Assembly: GCA_018398815.1 (NCBI GenBank)
Contig: CM031595.1
Location: 45,690,551-45,754,550, forward strand
Origin: Conus ventricosus
Lineage: Eukaryota > Mollusca > Gastropoda > Neogastropoda > Conidae
Direction: 5' to 3'
DNA length: 64,000 bases
The position numbers were made by a program, and so were the translations under genes. Below are positions 55,579 to 64,000 of the stretch, one piece after another (the first letter of the stretch is position 1; every line of letters starts with the position of its first letter). The notes under the pieces were generated by a model. That model saw only the letters and a list, made by a program, of their open reading frames with translations, made no database searches and had not been told where the DNA came from.

Positions 55579-56115
55579 CCTGGGTGCTCAGCTCAGAAAG
55601 AGAAGCAGGCAGCAAGACAGAAACTGAGAAAGAGCATCAACCTATTTATAGCAATACAGCAATACAGCAATACAGAAAAAGAAGTAGGCAAACAATTCAG
55701 GAAGAGAGGCAGGCAGAAATACGGGAAAAGAAGGTGTGTGCGTATAAATAATCACTATTATTATTATTATTATTAAAAGGGGCAGGCACCGGCCATCCAG
55801 GAAAAGACTAAAGAGGCAGGCAGGAAGACTGGAAAAGAGGCAGGCAGCATTATGGGAAGAGAGATGGTCAGCTACCCAGAGGAAGAGAGGTAGGAAACAA
55901 GAGAGGAAAGGAATAGAAGAAGGAACCAGTACAGGACTGGAGGCAGGCAACTGTACAGGAAGTGAGGAAGGCAGCAATATACTGTTATACAGGAAGAGAT
56001 ATATCGGAAGAGCAGGTAGGCAGCAGTTCAAGAAGAAAGGTGAAGGTAGCAATAGAGGAAGAGAGGGAGGCAGCAATACGGGAAGAGAGGGTGGCAACAA
56101 TAGTACATAATGTAT
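55440..56115 (+). repeat. Degenerate purine-rich minisatellite
   Basis: Irregular repeats of a word like GGAAGAGAGGCAGGCAGCAATAC, 24-60 bases apart, with a G35 run at 55540-55574 and an ATT/TTA run at 55758-55776. It grades into the regular 63-bp array to the right. Confidence 0.75.
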
Positions 56116-56116
56116 A

Positions 56117-56750
56117 GATGAAAAGAGGGTGGCAGCAACACAGGAGTGGGGAAGAGAGGCTAGGCGGGAAGCAACAGAATATGAAAAGAGGGTGGCAGCA
56201 ACACAGGAGTGGGGGAGAGAGGCTATGCGGGAGCAACAGAATATGAAAAGAGGGTGGCAGCAACACAGGAGTGGGGGAGAGAGGCTAGGCGGGAAGCAAC
56301 AGAATATGAAAAGAGGGTGGCAGCAACACAGGAGTGGGGAAGAGAGGCTAGGCGGGAAGCAACAGAATATGAAAAGAGGGTGGCAGCAACACAGGAGTGG
56401 GGGAGAGAGGCTAGGCGGGAAGCAACAGAATATGAAAAGAGGGTGGCAGCAACACAGGAGTGGGGAAGAGAGGCTAGGCGGGAAGCAACAGAATATGAAA
56501 AGAGGGTGGCAGCAACACAGGAGTGGGGAAGAGAGGCTAGGCGGGAAGCAACAGAATATGAAAAGAGGGTGGCAGCAACACAGGAGTGGGGGAGAGAGGC
56601 TAGGCGGGAAGCAACAGAATATGAAAAGAGGGTGGCAGCAACACAGGAGTGGGGAAGAGAGGCTAGGCGGGAAGCGACAGAATATGAAAAGAGGGTGGCA
56701 GCAACACAGGAGTGGGGGAGAGAGGCTAGGCGGGAAGCAACAGATTATAG
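56117..56750 (+). repeat. 63-bp minisatellite, ten units
   Basis: Ten tandem units starting at about 56120, 56183, 56245, 56308, 56371, 56434, 56497, 56560, 56623 and 56686. All are 63 bases except the second, which is 62. A G/A variant (GGGGA versus GGGGG) switches between units, and unit 9 has GCGACA for GCAACA. Two plus-strand frames stay open across the array (repeating YEKRVAATQEWGREARREATE in one). I regard these as a product of the unit length being divisible by three. Confidence 0.95.
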
Positions 56751-57045
56751 ACTTAAGCCATAGAAGAACAGAGGCAGGAAGAAATAGTGGAAAAGAGGAA
56801 GACCGTAATAAGAAAAGAGGCAGGGATTATTACAGGAAGAGAGGCAGGATACATAAATTTAACAAAAAGAAAAGTGCTTGAAGTAAAGCAAGAAGGTACA
56901 CACATGCAAAAATCTGTAAGAGGGGTAAACCAGAAACAGAGATTTTTACACAGTTTCCCATCTTTTGGACCAATAAAATTATTATCCTGTTATTGTTTTG
57001 AAGTACGATAGAATGGAGAGGAGAACGCAGCAAATCAATAGCAAT

Positions 57046-57275
57046 GACAAATCTTCTTCAGTTAGTTACTGCAGCTGATGATCACAAACAATTGTAGTGT
57101 GGGAGTGATGAACGAAGGAAACAAAAGAATAAGTTCTTTGAGAAAGCCCTGCTTTCACACAGACAAATCTTCTTCAGTTAGTTACTGCAGCTGATGATCA
57201 CAATTACAATTGTAGTGTGGGAGTGATGAACGAAGGAAACAAAAGAATAAGTTCATTGAGAAAGCCCTGCTTTCA
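57046..57275 (+). repeat. 116-bp tandem duplication
   Basis: Two near-identical units, 57046-57161 and 57162-57275, beginning GACAAATCTTCTTCAG. The second carries a small insertion (ATTACA). Confidence 0.9.
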
Positions 57276-58553
57276 GAAAAAAATAAGTAGAGCAAATCCA
57301 AAGCTACCATCCCATCCATGAAAGACAAAAAGAATCTGTTTTAGAACTTGTATGAAACTTAAAAATCAAGACAGTTGGTGCCATTAAGTGATTAGAAATA
57401 GAAGGAAGACCAATGTTCCACAACTCCCCAAGTCTAGCACCGCTAATCTGACCCAGCCTCCATCAGACTGAAAAAACTGGGCTGTGCCTGGGACTTCCAT
57501 GAACTGCGGAGTATCTCTGTTATTTTATATAAGAGAGGATATTATGAAAATAAAGACGCCACATCAGTGTTTCAACAGTTTTCAAGATTACATTTGTGGA
57601 GAGGCTGATCAGCGTATTCAGCGTTGAAATTTGCTCTACAGTATATAAGGCAGCGTGGTATCAGTCGATCACTGTTTAATTGGTGTGAAGTATGACTACA
57701 TACATCAATTTCAAGGGAAAGAAATAAGGGTGACAGAAAAACCCAAGATGAGAACTATTATCTCCCCGAAGTCGGAGTGTGGCTGCCCATGTGGCGGGGT
57801 AATCAAAACGGTCACACACGTAATGTTCTCATCCCAGCTGATGCATTTGTGCCATAGTGTTCAAATACTTCGGCTGTTCGGATGATCCTGGAGTCTTTTA
57901 CCCAGGGTACGACAAACAACAACAACACAGAACTATAATCATGAACATGTCCTCTTTAAAAAGTTCTGAGGGATATTAAACGTATGCCTACTATTAAACG
58001 TATGCCTACTGTTCTCAATTCTGCACTAAAGTAGTTTTGTTTTTCACACAAACAACATGTGATTAGCACTTTAAACTCTTTGTTCATTCTTTTGCTTAGT
58101 AAATAGTAAAGGAAGAAGAGAACTTTAGATGAAAAGAGATGATTAGTGCCAAGGAAAGTAATCAACAAAAAACTATGATTTTAAAAGGAGTTGGTGATGA
58201 AACTAAAATAGCAAAAAAAACCCAGGATAGATAGATAGATAATGTTGCTTATACAGTTATAGCCCAAACCCCAGGAAAAAACAATCATATTATATATATA
58301 TATATTATGTAAATGAGGGGCCACATTATAGAAAAAGAAACAGAGCTAGATGCCATAAAGATAACTACAGTATAGGTCTATGAGACCTATTAAATAGGTG
58401 TTATAAACGAGAGACTTGCCTCTTCAGTGGGCTAAAGTCTGTGAGACATGTGAAAACGGGTAGGGGCTTGCCGTTAAACTGCGTCTTCAACAGTTGTAGT
58501 CCGTGGAGCCCATGAAATGTTATGGATAAATGATAAGGCACTCTGAAGGTTGA
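57276..58553. other. Non-coding DNA
   Basis: No exon recognised. A (GATA)n word lies at 58227-58241 and (TA)n at 58292-58305. Confidence 0.6.
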
Positions 58554-58611
58554 ATGTGTGTGTGTGTGTGTGTGTGTGTGGTGTACGTGTGTATGTGTGT
58601 GTGTGTGTGTC

Positions 58612-58653
<42 letters not shown>

Positions 58654-58724
58654 GTTCATGTATGCATCACTGTATAGTTGTGTGCCTGTTTGGGATTTTT
58701 ATGTATAAACTGTATGTGGCTTTA

Positions 58725-58771
<47 letters not shown>

Positions 58772-58850
58772 ATGCATGATGGTGGTGTGTGTGTGTATGT
58801 GTGTGTGCGTTCACTCTTCTGTGTGCATGTGTGTGTGCATGCTTCTTGTG

Positions 58851-58901
<51 letters not shown>

Positions 58902-58905
58902 AACA
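58554..58905 (+). repeat. (GT)n arrays, several blocks
   Basis: GT arrays at 58555-58650, 58729-58770 and 58785-58900 with short spacers. Confidence 0.95.
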
Positions 58906-58963
58906 GTGTATAAAGGTTGAAAGAGTCCCAAAAAATACCAGCCAAGATTTGTTCTCTTGACCA

Positions 58964-59810
58964 GCCGCCGTGGCGAAGTGGTTAGCGTCCCGGCTGGGAG
59001 GTCGTGGGTTCAAATCCCATCAGAGTCATGTGGGTTTTTCTGCCCCGACGGCTCCTACCAGAGTTGAGTTTGCTGCAGACTCAGTTGGGAAGATGGGACC
59101 ACACAGTCGAGTTTCATCCACCTTAAGGGTGCGTTTCTGAGAGTGTTGCCCCAAATTTTCCTGACCAACACTGCAGGTGCCTGTATCTCTTGGGCCTGGC
59201 TGACCCGGATATATTATGAAAAGGGAAACGTAGAGTACAGCCCTGTCATGTAGTCTCAGCCGAATGGAAATCGTAGCATCATCTTAATCATCTTCATTCT
59301 CATTGATCAGCATGAAAAAAAAAGTCTCAAATTCTGTGGCCCTTCATGCCCTGCTCTATGGTGACCTCAATTTCGATGTCCTCTCCATGTCTGTGGCCTT
59401 GGTTTGGTTCGTTGGGGTCACCCGGTATCGGCAAGTCCATGGGGGCTGTCGTTGGACGGATGTGGTGGCGCCCTCTGGAGGGGAGCTCACTCATGCCAGC
59501 TCCGCGACTAAGCAATTATTGTCGTCAGTAGGGGGCTTAGTAGGTGGTGTCTGCGTATGTTAGATCAGAACAGCGCCATGAACACCACCGAGTGACTGGC
59601 AGCAGTGCAGTGTCTCCTCCCGGGGGGTTGCCTTTGACGATTGACCCTTGATGCTCCTGTGGATTTGCCGATGCCGGGGCTGCGGCGGGACTGACCGGGT
59701 TGTGGCTGTGGACAGGGTGTCGGAATGAGCAGCGTGAGGGCATTGCCACTGAGGTGGAGCAGAGGTTGGGACAGAAAAAAAAAAAAAAAAAGAAAAAAAG
59801 ATTTTTTTTC
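58964..59810 (+). mobile_element. SINE-headed composite retroelement
   Basis: The head looks tRNA-derived, with an A box TGGCGAAGTGG (58971-58981) and a B box GGTTCAAATCC (59007-59017), an internal pol III promoter. The ends do not pair into an acceptor stem, so it is not a working tRNA. A body with a CATC-rich patch (59276-59305) continues into a GC-rich stretch (about 59340-59770) and ends in poly(A) at about 59775-59792. It may be one long SINE or two adjoining repeats. Confidence 0.72.
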
Positions 59811-60900
59811 TTACAAATTGCATCGCCACATGTACACACAAATACACCCCCCACAAAAACACACACACAAAACACCACCCCCCCCCCCCCCCCCCAACAA
59901 AATCACCGATACACACACTTTCAAAGAGGGTGACCACACAACACACACACCACACAAAACCCCAACCACACACACACAACAACAAGCACATGTACGCGCA
60001 ACACACACAAACCCAACACACCACACACACACACACACCACTGAAAAGCGGCATCTTTCTACACACATTAGACTCATTGTTTTAGGTGTTTTACTATCAG
60101 TCATAAATGGGGTTTAGTTTATGTTTGTCGGGGGAAAGTTGTTGGCACAGCAAGCGTGTTCGAAGATTTTGAAAAATCACAAGTTATCCCTCATTTTTTT
60201 TTCTGTAAAGATGAGAATAAAATTCAAAGGAAAAAATTTTCTGCTTTTTGATGTAGGTTGTGCTTTGTAAATTTAAAGGTTTGGGTCCGTGGTCGGAAAA
60301 CTGCTAAAGTGGTTAAAAAATTGAGCAAGCAATGTTTTTTTTCGTTATTTTAAATCAAGTGTTTATGCATTGGGCAGAAAAAAATTTTAAGGGTTTTTAA
60401 GCTGGTGGAATTTTTTTTAAAAAAGTACGGTGGAAAAAAACAACAAAAAAGAAACAGTAATGACCGCAGGATCACATGAAAAGTCACAGTATATTTATAC
60501 TAGCAGCAAAGATGGTTCCTTTGGGACAAAAACATGCTTTTTTCATCCTCTTCCAAAACTCCTCCTTCTCCTGTCCCCCCTTTCCCTCACTCCCCCCCTG
60601 GGCCCCTCCTCAGAGAAAAACTATTGCCTGAAGATTTTGTTTGTGTGACTATAGGGAAAACAAAATTATATGGGTTTTTGCCGAAAAGGTATTAATTTTT
60701 TTTTAAAAATATATTTTTTACTCATTTTTTAGTTGATTTTCAGTCCACATTTTTTATATTTTTTTTTTTGTAAATTTTTTTTTTTTTATTTTGGAAAATT
60801 TTTTAATCAAAAAGTAAAACTATGTCTATTTGACAGCTTTCTTTCCATCTTGCTAATATTGCAGTGATTTAGATTTATTTTGTGCAGTGTATAACAGAAG
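59811..60900. other. CA-rich and homopolymer-distorted block
   Basis: CA/AC-rich sequence (59830-60040) with a C run at 59878-59895, then a T-, A- and G-run-rich stretch of poor texture (60180-60830), like the block at 6.85-10.15 kb. No gene called. Confidence 0.6.
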
Positions 60901-60996
60901 ACATTATGCAATTAACAATTTTTTTTTTTTTTTTTTTTTTCTCTTTGGCAGAAATGACAACAATGATTGATGAATAGAATGGCAATTTGTCATCCT

Positions 60997-61048
60997 GTGT
61001 CAAGCCCCAAAGGGCTTGACACTCCAAACAAAACGTTTGGGGTACCCC
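60997..61048 (+). other. Twin hairpins
   Basis: First: an 11-bp perfect stem (GTGTCAAGCCC and GGGCTTGACAC, 60997-61022, loop CAAA). Second: a 6-bp stem (CCAAAC and GTTTGG, 61024-61040), overlapping the palindrome GGGGTACCCC (61039-61048). Function unknown. Confidence 0.75.
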
Positions 61049-61219
61049 CGGATGAGTGATGCGGAGGTGTCGATGCGGACACTGTGCCCGTTCTGTCAAG
61101 AAAATATGGAATTTCTATAAACATGGATTAAATTTTCATGACAGACTTAAGGTTTGTTAAATTTTCGTTAGTGTTGATCATTGGTAGTGGAAGATAATTG
61201 TCAAGATGTATTGATGATC

Positions 61220-61224
<5 letters not shown>

Positions 61225-61277
<53 letters not shown>

Positions 61278-61286
61278 ATATATATG

Positions 61287-61326
<40 letters not shown>
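61225..61326 (+). repeat. (GT)n microsatellite
   Basis: Two GT blocks around CATATATATG. Confidence 0.95.
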
Positions 61327-61327
<1 letters not shown>

Positions 61328-61611
61328 TCTGTGTAAACTATTGATCATTTGTTGGATGAGGTGGAATTAAGGAGGTTGGGTGAATGAAAAGATATGATTT
61401 TTTTTGCACTTCTCTTTCTCTTGTATTGAATAATTTTCTTCTTTTTTTTTTAACTTAAGAGATGGAAAACATGTTTATTGACAAGTGACATGTATTAGTA
61501 TAGATCTACCAGGCAAGAATAGTGAAGAAATTAAGCTTAGAATGTGTGATGAGTAGTGATAGGTGTGTGTTTATGTTTTGTTGGATGTGATAATTGTCTG
61601 TGCTTTAGTCC

Positions 61612-61785
<174 letters not shown>

Positions 61786-62705
61786 GTCTCAGTATCTGTC
61801 TGTCAGTTTATTACTCTGAGATGTGATAGAGTTTGGATCAAACATCAGACTGGTACAATGATTGCTCAGGGTCAGAACATATACTGTATTGTATTTCAAA
61901 ATCAGAGGTATATCAAAGGTTAAAACATATTAAATGTCAGTGTCATAATTTGTTAAAAACTGAAATCCTACAGTGGGGAATGGGGCCCCCTCCCCCCCTA
62001 CCCCCCTCCCCCCCCCCTCCCCTTCATTCCACTCTGTTCAACCTCCTCCTTCCTGTTTTTGTGCTGTGATTCCATTCCTAGGTTTATCAGGTGTTAGTTA
62101 TGAGTAGTAATAACAAAGGCTTGGCATTACTTTTTAGAATCATGTTTTGCTTGGCTTTACTTTTTAGAATCATGTTTTGATATACTAACTTTGAATTCAA
62201 ACGAAGGATCTAAATGACCAGAGTAATCCATAATGACCCATTTGGAATGATTCTTTCGTTTTCCCTTTTTTTTGAGTTTGGGAAGTAGATTTACACTATA
62301 TGAAGAATAGCAATAAGCTGAACTCATTAATGGACGCTTTTGTTAAAATGTAAAGAGAATGTATATTGTATGAAAAGAAAAAAACTGCCTCCGGTCTAAA
62401 AGATCATGACACAGCTCTTTTTTTGTACTTCTTGTTAGGGGAGGTTTTTCTTACTTCTTTTTTTTTCTGCAGAAACACCTACTGTTACTGTACACAATAT
62501 TTTCAGTTTATTGCTGTGGATTTTGAACATGATCTGCATTTAATTTTATTTCTGTGATTTTTTTTTTACATTCATCCCTGTCTCCCACACACACGCCATT
62601 TAAATATGATGCTCAGGACTTTATAAAATGTGTTAGTGAAGACAGATACTTTTTTTCCCTAGAAATTTATATTACATAAATGGTACTTTAAATTGTTATG
62701 TCTAG
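61786..62705. other. Non-coding DNA before RhoGAP exon
   Basis: C-rich patch at 61984-62020 and a short direct repeat (CTTTTTAGAATCATG, 62130 and 62161 area). Upstream exons of the RhoGAP gene were not identified in this window. Confidence 0.55.
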
Positions 62706-62914
62706 GAGTTGACCAAGAAGGGATTTTCCGTTATCAGTGGAAGTGCACGGATTGTAGACAAGTTGAGGTCTCATTCAACACATCAGGAGATGCTGATCTG
62801 GATGGGGAGACAGACATCATGGCTGTTGCGGGACTCTTGAAGTTGTTTCTGCGGGAACTGCCTGATTCTCTTGTACCAGAGCATCTCACGCAGGAATTCA
62901 TTGCCATCAGACCG
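62706..62914 (+). CDS. RhoGAP exon with arginine finger
   Basis: Acceptor TATGTCTAG; likely donor CCG then GTGGGT. The frame is broken by an extra T at 62731-62732 and a missing base near 62770; with both, it reads RISGSARIVDKLRSSFN, typical of the finger loop and next helix. The exact donor is uncertain because the phase to the next exon does not fit perfectly. Confidence 0.88.
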
Positions 62915-63403
62915 GTGGGTTTTGTCCTTTTTCTGTTTTTCTCTTCTCTGTATAGCAAAGGAAATAAAGTGATTGTGAGAGGCTGGTACACATGTGACTG
63001 ATGCAGTCAGTCTGTGAGTTGCTTATTTGTGAAATAAGACATGTATTGATAACCTCTTTTTTTTCTTTTAAATTCGGGACAAATGACAGCAAGAAAATGC
63101 TAGACTTATGGTATGATAGATCATGTTAAAGTCTATGGCAATATTGAATGAAAAATGGACTTTTCCAATAGCTTGAAAAGTTGATTGATAAAACAAAAAC
63201 ATCATACGTTTTGCTGCAAGATTGAAGGAAAAATGGACTGTTTTCCAATAGCTTTAAAAGTTGATTTGATAAGAAAAAATTGTAAGTGGTGCGCATACTT
63301 GGTGCAGTTTGTGGATACTTTATTTTTAAACATATTGAAATTTCATGTGTAGAAATTTTCGAGAGTTCAAGAAAAATTGGAGATTTGTATGTGTGTGTAT
63401 GCA

Positions 63404-63472
<69 letters not shown>

Positions 63473-63865
63473 CATTGTTTTCATGGTTGATTGATTGATA
63501 GATGTTTTGAAAACAAAAGTGACTGCCTTCTCTGTTTGAAATGTTTCATTAATTGTTTAGAGTTGCATAGTCGTTTAATTTCTCAAACACTCACACACAT
63601 GCATGATGCAGACACACAAATAGTGCATGTAAAATTATGCACAAGAAAATAGTCCTTTGAATTTGAGTTTTAAAACCTTTCCAGGCTTGTCTAACAAACA
63701 AGACTACATACTGCGCCTGAGATCACGCCTGCACAGCTTGCTGAGGAGAACTATGCGCTGCTGAAATACATCATGTTGTTTCTTAGTTGCTGTGTCGTCT
63801 CACCATGATGAAAATTAAAATGGGACCAATGGCTCTGGCTATCGTTTTGGACCCAATATCTTCAG
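62706..63865 (+). CDS. RhoGAP-domain protein, two internal exons
   Basis: Partial gene; its 5' and 3' parts were not found or lie outside. RhoGAP domains speed GTP hydrolysis by Rho-type small GTPases. The first exon (62706-62914) reads VDQEGIFR (arginine finger), FNTSGDADLDGETDIMAVAG, LLKLFLRELPDSLVPEHL and EFIAIRP. The second (63685-63865) reads QDYILRLRSRLHSL, ENYALLKYIMLF, GPMALAIV and, after an indel, FGPNIF. All landmark blocks of the domain are in order. The resemblance in LLKLFLRELPDSL suggests FAM13-type proteins, but other RhoGAP families are possible, so no symbol is given. Confidence 0.88.
62915..63684. other. RhoGAP intron with (GT)n
   Basis: (GT)n at 63405-63470. A near-duplicated pair (GGACT near 63157-63200 and 63230-63275) is visible. 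No exon. Confidence 0.75.
63685..63865 (+). CDS. RhoGAP exon with FGPN block
   Basis: Acceptor CTTTCCAG, donor GTACCA. It reads LSNKQDYILRLRSRLHSL, then ENYALLKYIMLF, SSHHDEN, GPMALAIV and FGPNIF. At least three single-base errors (near 63742, 63807-63819 and 63846) must be allowed. Confidence 0.83.
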
Positions 63866-64000
63866 GTACCATTGCACATGTATATTTTCATTTTATGGTT
63901 GTACTCTCAGAGATTGTGGAAAAAAAAAGTCAGTGGGCCGGTGGTTTACATCTGCATACAGCTGTTGGATTTTAATGGGTTGTTGGGTTAATATTTAATG

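Noticed and set aside
56117..56750. CRISPR-like array.
   Set aside because: Units are 63 bases and directly abutting with no unique spacers, in animal DNA; this is a minisatellite.
58964..59035. Possible tRNA gene.
   Set aside because: A and B boxes are good, but the ends cannot form an acceptor stem and the similarity runs on into a long body with poly(A), so a SINE fits better.
62706..63865. Naming the RhoGAP gene FAM13A.
   Set aside because: Only the shared core of the domain is visible; several RhoGAP families would fit, and no family-specific region is in the window.

Overview
The window looks like nuclear DNA of an animal, most likely a lophotrochozoan invertebrate and perhaps a gastropod mollusc. 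The group is an inference. It rests on small exons with GT/AG introns, proteins of animal-only type, long (GT)n arrays, tRNA-derived SINE sequence and several decayed non-LTR retrotransposons (LINEs). Nothing looks bacterial or viral.

Three host genes can be pieced together. (1) A TMEM94-like gene runs on the minus strand from about 24.55 kb (start codon) down to at least 4.87 kb. It covers the amino-terminal part of an ER multi-pass protein related to P-type ATPases; the rest must lie beyond the left edge. (2) A complete STAMBP (AMSH) gene, a JAMM-family deubiquitinase, lies on the minus strand from 48.85 kb to 32.78 kb in nine coding exons. (3) At the right edge, two plus-strand exons (62.7 and 63.7 kb) encode the core of a RhoGAP domain.

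The mobile layer is rich. Two copies of one LINE family (1 to 4.38 kb, badly decayed; 44.25 to 48.05 kb, better preserved) lie antisense to TMEM94 and inside an antisense STAMBP intron. The family encodes an amino-terminal segment, a 2A-like ribosome-skipping motif (GDIELNPGP), a PHD-type zinc finger, an APE endonuclease and a reverse transcriptase, and ends in a (GAA)n tail. A different, decayed I-type LINE (gag-like ORF1, endonuclease, reverse transcriptase, RNase H) occupies 29.95 to 25.75 kb on the minus strand, facing a small plus-strand reverse-transcriptase fragment at 25.13 to 25.77 kb. A SINE-headed composite element sits at 58.96 to 59.8 kb.

The remainder is intron or intergenic DNA full of (GT)n, (CT)n, poly-C/poly-G and minisatellites, including a 63-bp unit repeated ten times (56.1 to 56.75 kb) and a 1.45-kb pyrimidine-rich degenerate array (15.3 to 16.74 kb).

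A caution applies to every coding call. Conserved exons of all three genes carry single-base insertions or deletions, mostly in homopolymers and often compensating, and two blocks (about 6.85-10.15 kb and 59.8-60.9 kb) look homopolymer-distorted. I read this as consensus sequencing error rather than gene death, because all splice phases agree once these bases are allowed for.
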